Assembly: GCF_017979425.1 (NCBI RefSeq)
Contig: NZ_JAERIS010000016.1
Coordinates: 1-35,258 of the forward strand
Source of the DNA: Helicobacter salomonis
GTDB lineage: Bacteria; Campylobacterota; Campylobacteria; Campylobacterales; Helicobacteraceae
DNA: 35,258 nt
Direction: 5' to 3'
Of this stretch, positions 13,692 to 21,791 are shown one piece after another; within the stretch, counting starts at the first letter, position 1, and every line of letters starts with the position of its first letter. The translations under genes were made by a program, and so were the position numbers. The notes beneath the pieces were generated by a model that saw nothing but the letters and a program-made list of their open reading frames with translations, searched no databases and was not told where the DNA came from.

Positions 13692-14654
13692 TCAAGAGTA
13701 ATGACAAACTTTAGAGCGCACTTTAGCGCTTTTGCACAGATGCTCGATCGCACTATCCAAAAGCTCTAGCACCACGGGTTCATCTGCCTGTGTGCCCACT
13801 TCTGGATTGTATTCCGTAACTTCTAAAGCGACAAGTTTAGAGGCAAAGCGTTTCAGTAAAAGCTCCAGCAACGCTTTTAACTCTTCGGGATGTAAGCCAT
13901 TGTTTTCTCGCACGCCTGTCGACTTGAAAAGCTTGCCATCCATGATGTCTACATCTAAACTCAAATACACCAAATCCACCCCATCTAAGGCACTCTGTGC
14001 TTGATTCACACAGGCCTCCATGTCCGTTTGGATATCCTCTATTTTGAATAGGGGGATATTATAGGACGCAATCATGTCATCTTCGCTTTTTTCTGTGCTG
14101 CGTACACCAAAATATACCAGATGCTGGGGGTCAAAGGCCAGAGTTTCCTTATCTATGCCCAAAGTGCAGAGCTGTTCCCAATAGCGCTCTTCTTGGGCAT
14201 TGAGAGGATTGGGTCCTGAATGCACTCTATTGAGAAGCATTCCCAAGGGCATGCCATGCAAGTGCCCCGTTTCGCTATCGTAAGCGGTGTGGATGTCTGC
14301 ATGCGCGTCCAGATACAACACCCCAATTTTTTTCCTAGGATATACCCCACGCAGGGCCTGCAAAATCCCAAAGACATTGGAATGTTCTGAGCTCAAAATT
14401 AGAGGGAAGTTACCACTCTTGAACACAGCATGCATTTTGGGAATCAAATTGTCCTTACAAAAGATGTAATAGTCTTCAAAATTTTTAGCGTATCTAAAAA
14501 AGGTCTCCAACACACATTGTTTTTGACGAATGAGCACCATGTGCTCGGTGATCTCGGGGTAGCGTTCTATTAAAGCCTGCCTCAGATCTTGTACACCTTG
14601 GTTGCTTCCGTGTTTGGAAGCCCCTAATTCTGCCGCTAAACTCACTAAAATCAT
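13692..14654 (-). CDS. rocF: Arginase
   Basis: This encodes 320 aa from the ATG at 14654 (GTGAGG upstream), giving the Helicobacter arginase N-terminus MILVSLAAELGASK; an extension of 15 codons upstream is open but unsupported. Manganese ligands are visible: H91 in LSSEHS, D116-x-H118-x-D120 in LDAHADIHT, and D234/D236 in SLDVD. HGMPLGMLL and VTEYNPE are also conserved. SSEHS replaces the common GGDHS, as in H. pylori. The enzyme hydrolyses arginine to ornithine and urea. Urea feeds urease for acid neutralisation, and arginine depletion dampens host nitric-oxide production. It is the first gene of a two-gene unit with ald. Confidence 0.92.
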   Translation of the reverse strand: MILVSLAAELGASKHGSNQGVQDLRQALIERYPEITEHMVLIRQKQCVLETFFRYAKNFEDYYIFCKDNLIPKMHAVFKSGNFPLILSSEHSNVFGILQALRGVYPRKKIGVLYLDAHADIHTAYDSETGHLHGMPLGMLLNRVHSGPNPLNAQEERYWEQLCTLGIDKETLAFDPQHLVYFGVRSTEKSEDDMIASYNIPLFKIEDIQTDMEACVNQAQSALDGVDLVYLSLDVDIMDGKLFKSTGVRENNGLHPEELKALLELLLKRFASKLVALEVTEYNPEVGTQADEPVVLELLDSAIEHLCKSAKVRSKVCHYS

Positions 14655-14781
14655 GGCATACCTCACCTGATGAAATGTAGCTGATAAGCTCAGATACAAA
14701 ATATCAAAATTCTCCTAACCAGTGCATCAAAACCTTGACTTCTAAGAGAAGAAGGCAAAACCCACAGCTACCATAGGTGGC

Positions 14782-14877
14782 ATGGGTGGGTGCGCTCCAA
14801 CCACAGCTTCCAGCTTTGGTTATGGAGATTCAAGTTTCTGTGCTACAACGCCCTCATTGCAACCAATTTCACCCTAG
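14782..14877 (+). CDS. Possible small ORF ending at the rnhB ribosome-binding site
   Basis: This is a 31-aa open frame (MGGCAPTTASSFGYGDSSF...) in the space between rocF and rnhB; the frame is open for about 11 further codons upstream. Its TAG stop is part of TAGGAG, the rnhB site. ASSFGYGD parallels ASSYGCGD of the 43-aa ORF upstream of selD, and 22 of 26 bases agree there (14805-14830 versus minus-strand 22813-22838, by eye). No good ribosome-binding site is seen for it. It may be a relic rather than an expressed peptide. Confidence 0.25.
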   Translation: MGGCAPTTASSFGYGDSSFCATTPSLQPISP

Positions 14878-14885
14878 GAGACAGC

Positions 14886-15467
14886 ATGTTAGGCATTGAT
14901 GAAGCGGGGCGGGGGTGCTGGTGTGGATCATTGTTTGTAGCGGGAGTGAGCTGTGATCAGGCTGTTGCAAATGAATTTATACGCTTAGGACTCAAAGAGA
15001 GCAAGCAACTTAGCAGGGAGAAACGCTTTGAATTTGCCACGCATATTAGCCAAGATAGGCGCATTCGAAGCGTAGTGGTAGCTAAAAGCGCGTTAGAGAT
15101 TGATAGCAAGGGCTTGAGTGTGTGTATGCAGGAGGCGATTACAGAGATTATCGTGAAGTTGCCCGCCATCAAACATGTGCGTCTGGATGGGAACACTCTT
15201 TTTAAACTGGAATTTGCGCATTTGGAGAGTTTTGAGGCTATCATCCAAGGAGATGATAAAATCCCTCAGATTGCGATGGCCTCCATCTTAGCTAAGGCAC
15301 ATAAAGATCAAGAAATGCTAGCCTTAGATGAACTTTACCCTGATTATGGTTTTGCTAGACATTGTGGCTATGGCACGCGCGCGCATGCACTAGCCATCGC
15401 CAAATACGGACTTATTGGGGAACACCGCAAGAGTTTTAAAGGCATTTCCCCCTCCAATAGGGTTTAA
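14886..15467 (+). CDS. rnhB: Ribonuclease HII
   Basis: This encodes 193 aa from the ATG at 14886 (TAGGAG upstream), which yields the family start MLGIDEAGRG; the longer open frame upstream is not conserved in type. Catalytic acids are D5 and E6 (GIDEAGRG), D101 (VRLDGN) and D141 (KAHKDQ). The Helicobacter-type GRGCWCGSLFVAG follows the motif instead of the GRGPLAGP found in most bacteria. The enzyme removes the RNA strand of RNA-DNA hybrids and cuts 5' of single ribonucleotides in DNA. It converges on groEL with 8 nt between the stop codons. Confidence 0.92.
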   Translation: MLGIDEAGRGCWCGSLFVAGVSCDQAVANEFIRLGLKESKQLSREKRFEFATHISQDRRIRSVVVAKSALEIDSKGLSVCMQEAITEIIVKLPAIKHVRLDGNTLFKLEFAHLESFEAIIQGDDKIPQIAMASILAKAHKDQEMLALDELYPDYGFARHCGYGTRAHALAIAKYGLIGEHRKSFKGISPSNRV

Positions 15468-15475
15468 AGGCTAGG

Positions 15476-17122
15476 CTACATCATACCGCCCATGCCACCC
15501 ATACCGCCCATGCCACCCATATCGGGCATTGCAGGAGCTGGTTTATCTTCTTTCACTTCGTGCACGGTGGCTTCAGTAGTCAAGAGCAGGCTAGAGACAG
15601 ACACCGCGTTTTGTAAAGCAATGCGAGCCACTTTAAGGGGATCGATAATACCCGCTTTAAACATGTCTACATACTCGCCATTGCTCGCGTTAAAGCCAAA
15701 GTGCGCTTCTTTGTGTTTTTCTACTTCATTGACTACCACACCGCGATCATAACCTGCATTGGCCGCAATCTGGGCTAGAGGGGCTTTAATGGCGCGTTTG
15801 ATAATTTCATAACCCACTTTTTCATCTTCGTGCAATTCTAAATGCACTTTCTGGGCAGCACGAATCAAAGCCGCGCCCCCACCAATCACAATGCCTTCTT
15901 CTACAGCGGCTTTTGTGGCAGACAAAGCGTCATCTACGCGATCTTTTTTCTCTTTCATTTCCACTTCAGAAGCCGCACCCACCTTGATCACAGCCACACC
16001 ACCGCTAAGTTTAGCCAAGCGTTCTTGGAGTTTTTCTTTGTCATAGTCGCTGGTGGTGGATTCGATTTGGGTTTTGATTTGGGCGATGCGATCTTTAACC
16101 GCGTTGACTTGCCCTTTACCATCTACAATCGTGGTGTTGTCTTTGTCAATCACGATGCGCGCAGCCACGCCTAGATCGCTCACATCCGCATTTTCTAGGG
16201 TTTTGCCTAGTTCTTCAGAGATCACTTGCCCGCCGGTCAAAATCGCAATGTCTTTAAGCATCTCTTTGCGGCGATCGCCAAAGCCGGGAGCTTTAACTGC
16301 AGCCACATTGAGCACACCCCTCAGTTTGTTTACTACTAAGGTTGTGAGGGCTTCGCCTTCGATGTCCTCAGCGATGATCAATAGGGGTTTGCCTTCTTTC
16401 ATCGTGCGTTCGAGTAAGGGTAAAATGTCCTTCATGCTAGAGATTTTCTTATCAGTGAGCAGAATATAAGCGTTTTCTAGCTGAGTGGTCATTTTTTCTG
16501 CGTTGGTAACAAAGTAAGGAGAGAGGTAGCCACGATCAAATTGCATGCCCTCTACAACATCGAGTTCATCCTCAATTCCCTTAGCTTCCTCAACGGTGAT
16601 CACGCCATCTTTGCCCACTTTTTCCATCGCATCGGCAATGAGTTTTCCGATTTTTTCATCAGAATTAGCCGAGATAGTAGCCACTTGGGTAATTTCCTCT
16701 TTGCCACCCACTTTTTTGCTAGATTTTTTCAATTCAGCAATGATGGCTTCGCTGGCTTTGTCCATGCCGCGTTTGACCTCAATGGGATTAGCTCCAGCAG
16801 TGATGTTGCGCAAGCCCTCTTTGAAAATGCTGTAAGCTAGAACGGTGGCAGTGGTGGTGCCATCCCCAGCCGCATCAGCGGTTTTGCTGGCGACTTCTTT
16901 AACCAGCTGTGCGCCCATGTTGGCTACAGGGCAGGCTAGCTCGATTTCTTTAGCTACACTCACGCCGTCCTTAGTAATGCTAGGTGCGCCGTAGCTTTTT
17001 TGAATGAGTACATTGCGCCCGCGAGGTCCCATGGTTACCTTCACGGCATCGTTGAGCTGTTTTACACCCTCAAAAAGTTTATTGCGCGCGCTATCGGAAA
17101 ACTTGATTTCTTTAGTTGCCAT
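15476..17122 (-). CDS. groEL: Chaperonin GroEL (Hsp60, HspB)
   Basis: This encodes 548 aa, the normal length, with [13 protein letters not shown] at the N-terminus, the ATP-binding [11 protein letters not shown], and the Gly-Met-rich tail [14 protein letters not shown]. It forms the tetradecameric folding chamber and works with GroES. It is the second gene of the groES-groEL operon under CIRCE control. GroEL is abundant and, in gastric Helicobacter, also reported at the cell surface. Confidence 0.98.
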   Translation of the reverse strand: MATKEIKFSDSARNKLFEGVKQLNDAVKVTMGPRGRNVLIQKSYGAPSITKDGVSVAKEIELACPVANMGAQLVKEVASKTADAAGDGTTTATVLAYSIFKEGLRNITAGANPIEVKRGMDKASEAIIAELKKSSKKVGGKEEITQVATISANSDEKIGKLIADAMEKVGKDGVITVEEAKGIEDELDVVEGMQFDRGYLSPYFVTNAEKMTTQLENAYILLTDKKISSMKDILPLLERTMKEGKPLLIIAEDIEGEALTTLVVNKLRGVLNVAAVKAPGFGDRRKEMLKDIAILTGGQVISEELGKTLENADVSDLGVAARIVIDKDNTTIVDGKGQVNAVKDRIAQIKTQIESTTSDYDKEKLQERLAKLSGGVAVIKVGAASEVEMKEKKDRVDDALSATKAAVEEGIVIGGGAALIRAAQKVHLELHEDEKVGYEIIKRAIKAPLAQIAANAGYDRGVVVNEVEKHKEAHFGFNASNGEYVDMFKAGIIDPLKVARIALQNAVSVSSLLLTTEATVHEVKEDKPAPAMPDMGGMGGMGGMGGMM

Positions 17123-17154
17123 TGTCTGTCCTTTTCTTGTTATATGAATGGGAG

Positions 17155-17172
17155 GGCGCGAAAAAACGCGCC
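17155..17172 (-). promoter_or_regulatory. Perfect hairpin in the groES-groEL intercistronic region
   Basis: GGCGCG and CGCGCC pair perfectly around a loop of six A (U in the minus-strand mRNA: GGCGCG-UUUUUU-CGCGCC). It lies 10 nt after the groES stop and 32 nt before the groEL start. Without a T run behind it, it is more likely an mRNA-stability, processing or partial-attenuation element than a full terminator. Confidence 0.55.
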
Positions 17173-17181
17173 AGAGTTAAT

Positions 17182-17526
17182 TTAGTGGCTGTGGCAGCAA
17201 TTGCCTTCGTGCTTATGATCGCCTTTGTGGTGTTCATGCCCATGCCCGTGGCAGCAAGAATCCACCACGCCTAGTACATCTTCGAGTTCTAAAACCATAA
17301 ATTCTTTTCCGTCTAGCACGATTTCTGTGCCTTTGTATTTTCCAAAGGCTACCACGTCGCCCTCTTTGAGGCATTTACAGCCTTCGCTGATTTTATGACT
17401 AACAGCTTTTACCACGCCCATTTGAGGCTTTTCTTTGGCGTTGTCGGGAATAATAATCCCAGAAGCCGTCTTTTTTTCTTCCTCTAGTCTTTCAACTAGC
17501 ACTCTTTCGCCTAATGGTTTAAACAT
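17182..17526 (-). CDS. groES: Co-chaperonin GroES with metal-binding tail (HspA type)
   Basis: The 114-aa protein has a standard GroES body (residues 1-89: [13 protein letters not shown], the mobile loop [29 protein letters not shown]) followed by a 25-residue tail with nine His and four Cys ([10 protein letters not shown]...NCCHSH). This extension is the hallmark of Helicobacter HspA, which binds nickel and helps supply urease and hydrogenase. GroES caps the GroEL chamber in the cytoplasm. It is the first gene of the operon, with AAGGAGACGCG before the ATG. Confidence 0.97.
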   Translation of the reverse strand: MFKPLGERVLVERLEEEKKTASGIIIPDNAKEKPQMGVVKAVSHKISEGCKCLKEGDVVAFGKYKGTEIVLDGKEFMVLELEDVLGVVDSCCHGHGHEHHKGDHKHEGNCCHSH

Positions 17527-17546
17527 CGCGTCTCCTTATGCAAAAA

Positions 17547-17573
17547 TTAGCACTTAAAAAAATTAAGTGCCAC
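17547..17573 (-). promoter_or_regulatory. CIRCE operator (HrcA binding site)
   Basis: TTAGCACTT, nine bases, then AAGTGCCAC form the 9-9-9 CIRCE inverted repeat (consensus TTAGCACTC-N9-GAGTGCTAA). It starts directly after the groES -10 element and covers the expected transcription start, so bound HrcA would block the promoter until heat shock. The right arm is imperfect (GCCAC for GCTAA). Confidence 0.85.
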
Positions 17574-17574
17574 A

Positions 17575-17603
17575 ATACTAGCAAAAAATCTGGAGCAAGT
17601 CAA
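17575..17603 (-). promoter_or_regulatory. groESL promoter
   Basis: On the minus strand TTGACT (17598-17603) and TAGTAT (17575-17580) are spaced by 17 bases. The start site falls within the CIRCE operator about 40 nt before the groES ATG. Confidence 0.75.
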
Positions 17604-17663
17604 GACTTAATGCAAGTTTAAAATATTTTACTAAAAAAACTTTATAGTTAAAGACTAAAGTTA

Positions 17664-17687
17664 ATTATTGATTATACTATCAATAAT
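17664..17687. promoter_or_regulatory. Perfect 9-bp inverted repeat between the groES and dnaG promoters
   Basis: ATTATTGAT, six bases (TATACT), then ATCAATAAT form a perfect dyad ending 4 bp before the dnaG -35 box and about 60 bp upstream of the groES -35. It is AT-rich like Fur or NikR sites, but the spacing (N12 between ATTATT and AATAAT) does not exactly fit the sites I know. It is an operator candidate for an unidentified regulator. Confidence 0.5.
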
Positions 17688-17691
17688 CTTT

Positions 17692-17720
17692 TTGACAAAT
17701 AAGTCTATCTTGGTTACTAT
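17692..17720 (+). promoter_or_regulatory. dnaG promoter, apparently leaderless
   Basis: TTGACA (17692-17697) and TACTAT (17715-17720) are spaced by 17 bases. The expected start, six or seven bases after the -10, coincides with the A of the dnaG ATG at 17727, and no Shine-Dalgarno sequence precedes that ATG. Confidence 0.65.
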
Positions 17721-17726
17721 GCGAAC

Positions 17727-19400
17727 ATGATCGCTCAAGAATCCCTAGAACAACTCAAGCAGGTTGCCGATATTGTGGCGGTGGCACAGAACTACCTAGA
17801 GCTTAAAAGAGCGGGTAATCTTTATATGGCTATCTGCCCTTTTCATAACGAAAAGACACCCAGTTTTACCATTAACCCCATACGCAATAACTTCAAGTGC
17901 TTTGGGTGTGGCAAGTATGGTAATGCGATCACTTTTATGATGGAGTACGAACAATTAGATTTTGTGGAAGCGGTGCAAAAACTCGCCAACATGTTTTCTA
18001 TTTCCCTAGAATACACTACTACTCCACCCCAACATCCTCAAGAATTAGACCTTTTAGAAGAAGTGACGCGTTGTTATCAAAGCTTGTTAGAGCACAATAA
18101 AGAGGCGCAAGATTATTTATCCACTCGTGGTGTACACGCCACGAGTGTGCAGGAGTTTCGTTTAGGTTTTTGTGTGGGATCGCGCGTACTAGAGCATGTC
18201 CAACGTCAAAGATTGGATAAACAAGCCCTCCTAGACTTAGGAGTCTTGGGGCAGGATGAAAGCGGGAGAATTTACGCGCGTTTTCACAACCGCCTGATCT
18301 TCCCCATCCATAACCCTAATGGGAAAATTGTAGGTTTCGGGGGGCGGATTTTGCAGCCTCAAGCCAACATGGCTAAATACATTAACTCTCCCCAGAGCGC
18401 GTTGTTTAACAAATCCAAATTGCTATATGGTTATTTTCAAGGGCGCCAACACATTGCCAAAAACAAAAAACTCATTTTGACAGAGGGCTACTTAGATGTG
18501 ATCTTACTCCATCAAGCGGGGTTTAAAAGCGCAGTGGCTACTCTGGGCACGGCCCTAACTGAGCAACACCTACCTCTCATGGAGCGTTTTAATCCAGATG
18601 TGGTAGTGGGTTATGATGGAGATGAAGCAGGCAGGGCAGCAGCCTTCAAGGGCGCAAAAATGCTCGCGCAAGCCAACAGATTGGGAGGGGTAGTGTTGTT
18701 TGAAAATGGCTTAGACCCAGCCGATCTGATCGCCCAGGGACAGATTAGGGCGATTAGTGCACTTTTGAACAAGCCCATGCCCTTTGTCGAACATGTTGTG
18801 CGGGCTATGTGTGCTAGAGTCAATGTCCACGATCCCATAGCAAAACAACAAGCTTTGCAGGAAGTATTGGTCTTTTTGCACACCTTACCCTTTTTAACCC
18901 AGGAACATTACCAAGAAATGGTGGCGCATCTCTTGGACATTCCTCCTGTGCTTGTGCGCTTAAAGCACCACAAAAAAGCCTTTACGCCCAGTCTCAAAGC
19001 CCCACCATCTAAGCCACAGCATGATAAGATGGAATCCATACTGCTTCACTATCTCTTAAACGATCTGTCTTTGCTCGAACGAGCTCGTCCCTTTTTGGAG
19101 ATCACGCTTTTCAAGACACTAGCGAGTGAATTAAGCGCTCTACTCGCGGGTCAATACAATGATCCTAGATTGATTGAAATCCGTTTAGACACCAGTTTAC
19201 CCGTGCATGAAAATGGTTTTAGAGAAGAGTTTATCGCATTTCTAAAGAGGCGTTATCAGGAACACCAGCAACAAATCAACACTCTATATAAAAACCTGGA
19301 CTTCGAACAGCGTCTGGAGATGTTCACCGATTTACACCATAAAATAGTACAATTAGCCCAGAGAAAAGGAGAGTATTATGAAAGCCTTAGCCTTATTTAG
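17727..19400 (+). CDS. dnaG: DNA primase
   Basis: This encodes 557 aa, a normal length. The zinc-binding CHC2 domain has C37, H40, C58 and C61 (ICPFHNEKTPSF, then KCFGCG). The Toprim catalytic core (about 245-330) contains LTEGYLDVI and VVGYDGDEAGRAA. A C-terminal helical part for helicase contact follows. It makes RNA primers at the replication fork with DnaB. The ATG follows a full promoter by only six bases, and the N-terminus fits the family, so translation probably begins on a leaderless message. Its last 23 nt overlap the next gene. Confidence 0.95.
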   Translation: MIAQESLEQLKQVADIVAVAQNYLELKRAGNLYMAICPFHNEKTPSFTINPIRNNFKCFGCGKYGNAITFMMEYEQLDFVEAVQKLANMFSISLEYTTTPPQHPQELDLLEEVTRCYQSLLEHNKEAQDYLSTRGVHATSVQEFRLGFCVGSRVLEHVQRQRLDKQALLDLGVLGQDESGRIYARFHNRLIFPIHNPNGKIVGFGGRILQPQANMAKYINSPQSALFNKSKLLYGYFQGRQHIAKNKKLILTEGYLDVILLHQAGFKSAVATLGTALTEQHLPLMERFNPDVVVGYDGDEAGRAAAFKGAKMLAQANRLGGVVLFENGLDPADLIAQGQIRAISALLNKPMPFVEHVVRAMCARVNVHDPIAKQQALQEVLVFLHTLPFLTQEHYQEMVAHLLDIPPVLVRLKHHKKAFTPSLKAPPSKPQHDKMESILLHYLLNDLSLLERARPFLEITLFKTLASELSALLAGQYNDPRLIEIRLDTSLPVHENGFREEFIAFLKRRYQEHQQQINTLYKNLDFEQRLEMFTDLHHKIVQLAQRKGEYYESLSLI

Positions 19401-20436
19401 TGGGGGGTTGGACAGCTTGCTGTCCATGCACTTGGTGGCTTCCCAAGGAATTGAAGTGATTGCCCTGCACTTCAATATTGGCTTTGGGGGCAATAAAGAC
19501 AAGAGAGAATACCTGGAGAAAGCCAGTGCGCAGGTGGGTGCGCAATTGCTTTTATGCGATATTCAAGAGCAGTTCTTTGATGAAGTGCTCTTTAAGCCCA
19601 AATACGGCTATGGCAAGTACTTTAACCCTTGTATTGATTGCCATGCCAATATGTTCAGACAGGCCTTTTACAAACTCCTAGAACTGCAAGCGGATTTTGT
19701 AATCAGTGGGGAGGTGTTGGGCCAGCGCCCCAAGAGTCAGCGCAAAGAAGCTCTAGGGCAGGTCCAACAACTCGTGCGGAGTTTTGGAGCTGAAGAGTGC
19801 TTTGATGGGATTTTGGATCGCGGGGGCGACAACCCCAATAAACCTCAATTCTTAGATCAACTCTTGCTAAGACCCATGAGTGCCCAACTTTTAGAACCTA
19901 GTTTTATAGAAAAGCAAGGTTGGGTGGATCGCACTAAACTTTGGGATGTGCAGGGGCGTAGTCGCGTGCGCCAACTCGCCAAGATCAAAGAGCTTGGATT
20001 AGGGTATTATGAAAACCCCAGCGGAGGCTGTTTGCTCACGGATTTAAGTGTGAGTCAAAAGCTTAAAGACCTCCAAGCCCACCGCCAAAATACCCAACAA
20101 CAGATGGTGGTGCAAGATAATTTGATTGTGAAAGTTGGGCGTTACATGGTGGTGGGGGAGGCGCGTTGCGTGGTGGCGCGCAATGAGCTGGAGAATGCCA
20201 AATTGGATATTAATCATCCATTAATGGATCGCATCGAACTACTTGATTGCAAAGGTCCCTTAGGACTGGTAGAGAAAAGCGCGAGCGCACAAGAGAAAAA
20301 TCTGTGTGCGCGCATTGTGCTGGGATATGGAAAAAGTCAGGCAGACACACTATATCGCGTGCAGGTGGGCGATGCACTTTTGCATTTGAACCCTATGCAT
20401 AGAGAAGAGGCACAAAAATATCTTTTCTTGGGTTGA
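19378..20436 (+). CDS. PP-loop ATPase, tRNA-thiolation-like (MnmA/ThiI-related)
   Basis: The 352-aa protein begins with the PP-loop SGGLDS (8-13). It has a Cys pair in NPCIDCHANMF (about 83-93), a SGEVLGQRPKSQ segment and PSGGCLLTD. These motifs are usual in ATP-pyrophosphatases that adenylate tRNA for sulfur transfer, but the protein is not MnmA itself. I recall a homologue beside dnaG in H. pylori, without an established function. The start lies inside the dnaG 3' end with AAGGAG, implying translational coupling in one operon. Confidence 0.75.
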   Translation: MKALALFSGGLDSLLSMHLVASQGIEVIALHFNIGFGGNKDKREYLEKASAQVGAQLLLCDIQEQFFDEVLFKPKYGYGKYFNPCIDCHANMFRQAFYKLLELQADFVISGEVLGQRPKSQRKEALGQVQQLVRSFGAEECFDGILDRGGDNPNKPQFLDQLLLRPMSAQLLEPSFIEKQGWVDRTKLWDVQGRSRVRQLAKIKELGLGYYENPSGGCLLTDLSVSQKLKDLQAHRQNTQQQMVVQDNLIVKVGRYMVVGEARCVVARNELENAKLDINHPLMDRIELLDCKGPLGLVEKSASAQEKNLCARIVLGYGKSQADTLYRVQVGDALLHLNPMHREEAQKYLFLG

Positions 20437-20443
20437 GAATGGG

Positions 20444-20449
20444 TATAAT
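20444..20449 (+). promoter_or_regulatory. Probable -10 box (TATAAT) upstream of the FAH-like gene
   Basis: A consensus TATAAT lies 20 nt before the ATG of the next gene and just after the PP-loop ATPase stop. The -35 region is unremarkable. It suggests an independent start for the FAH-like gene in addition to read-through. Confidence 0.45.
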
Positions 20450-20469
20450 GGCGCGATGAGGAGCTAGAG

Positions 20470-21315
20470 ATGGAAAAGTTTATCGGATTAGGGGTTGTGG
20501 GTAATTTTGCTAGACATTTGGAACAAGCAGGTGAAATCCATAGCTTCATCAATATGAAGCACATTGAGAAAGACGCGCCTAAGGGGTTGTTTCCCTTTTA
20601 TCTTCCTCATGACGATGGGTATTTGGGGCGTTATTGCATCGATAATCGTTATATTATCCTGCCCCCCGATATGGTGGACTTGCATGTTCAGGCTGAACCA
20701 GAAATTGCCCTAGAGTGTGAGATTTTCTATGATGATAAGGGGCGCGTGAGAAGTGTGGTACCCAGCCATTTTATGGCCTTTAACGATACTTCTATCCGTA
20801 ATCTTAAAGCAGAGAGACTCTCTGAAAAGAAAAACTTTTCCAAAGGTTCTAAGGGAATGGGGGAGAAATTGCTCATCGATCGTTTCGTCTATGGGGGCGT
20901 GTGCAATGATTACTCGATCGCCTCGTTTCTCACCAGAGAGGGCCAAACTCATGTTTATGGAGAAAACTCTAAACTCGTCAAGTACGAGTATTTCTACGAC
21001 AAGCTTTTAGGCTGGATTGTGGAGATGTGCAACACCCAAAGGGATACAGGGAGTTTAGAGGATTTGCAGGAGATCTTACGATCCCAGCACTTAACTCCTA
21101 AGTGCATCATCACCATCGGGGCAACCCCCTACATGCCCTTTGCTCAAGAACACTTCTTGCGACAGGGGGATATAGTTACCATCATTGCCTACAACCACCG
21201 TCGCTATAGCTTTGAAAAGATTTTTGAGGTGGTGTCTACCCAACAGCTTGGTAAAACTCGCCTCAAGGCGGTGTCCTATATCCAGCAAGAGGTTGTTGTA
21301 GAGGGGAGTTTCTAG
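20470..21315 (+). CDS. Fumarylacetoacetase-like conserved protein (DUF5718 type)
   Basis: The 281-aa protein has an ATG with GAGGAG upstream. The central segment VQAEPEIALECEIFY followed by SHFMAFNDTSIRN resembles the FAH fold, where EPELA-type acidic residues bind a divalent metal and a ND-S-R motif follows. The N-terminus MEKFIGLGVVGNFA and the GDIVTI segment also fit hydrolase or isomerase members. I recall the group as an epsilonproteobacterial conserved family of unknown substrate. A cytoplasmic hydrolase is likely but no reaction can be named. Confidence 0.65.
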   Translation: MEKFIGLGVVGNFARHLEQAGEIHSFINMKHIEKDAPKGLFPFYLPHDDGYLGRYCIDNRYIILPPDMVDLHVQAEPEIALECEIFYDDKGRVRSVVPSHFMAFNDTSIRNLKAERLSEKKNFSKGSKGMGEKLLIDRFVYGGVCNDYSIASFLTREGQTHVYGENSKLVKYEYFYDKLLGWIVEMCNTQRDTGSLEDLQEILRSQHLTPKCIITIGATPYMPFAQEHFLRQGDIVTIIAYNHRRYSFEKIFEVVSTQQLGKTRLKAVSYIQQEVVVEGSF

Positions 21316-21347
21316 CCCCAAGATTATTTTTTTATCACATCTTTAAT

Positions 21348-21377
21348 ACTCTTTGAACATTCTATTAAGAGTTTTTT
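21348..21377 (+). terminator. Possible weak Rho-independent terminator
   Basis: ACTCTT and AAGAGT pair (6 bp, 13-base loop) followed by six T. It lies 33 nt after the FAH-like stop. The stem is AT-rich and the loop large, so efficiency is doubtful. Confidence 0.35.
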
Positions 21378-21428
21378 AAATCATTTTTTATTAAAAATAA
21401 GACGAAATTTTATTAATAGAGGGAAAAC

Positions 21429-21791
21429 ATGAAGACAAAGAAGATTCTTGATCCCCATCAGGAGTTCAATAAACTCAAGCAAGAATATTGGAAACAGGAG
21501 CACATCTACGCCACCTACCTACGCGAGAGCAAACGCAACCTCTATGGTTGCAGGGACATTGCTACCCGTCACCAATTCTTTGTCGATCGCATGCATGCCT
21601 ACAAGCCCCTTAATGATATTTACTTGCATCTGCGGGAGTTTTCCAAGCGACACAAAATCGCTATGCACCAAATCAGAGAATCCTTTGAAAAGTTCCGACG
21701 CACTTACAATAACACTTTGACCTCTATCAGACGCTATGAGGTAAAAATTCAAAAAATCAAAGAGGGCAAATCCCCCTCTGATTGGGATTAA
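21429..21791 (+). CDS. Small basic helical protein, function unknown
   Basis: The 120-aa protein has AGAGGGA before the ATG. It is strongly basic with many Lys, Arg, Tyr and His residues, predicted entirely helical (about 8-110), and lacks a signal peptide. The charge pattern would suit nucleic-acid binding or a coiled-coil scaffold, but I recognise no family. It has its own AT-rich upstream region, and its stop overlaps the selD stop tail to tail by 4 nt. Confidence 0.6.
   Translation: MKTKKILDPHQEFNKLKQEYWKQEHIYATYLRESKRNLYGCRDIATRHQFFVDRMHAYKPLNDIYLHLREFSKRHKIAMHQIRESFEKFRRTYNNTLTSIRRYEVKIQKIKEGKSPSDWD

Noticed and set aside
13682-13753. N-terminal extension of alanine dehydrogenase
   Set aside because: No ribosome-binding site. 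The ATG at 13681 gives the family N-terminus.
16053-16840. Plus-strand open frames opposite groEL
   Set aside because: Antisense shadows of a highly biased coding gene.
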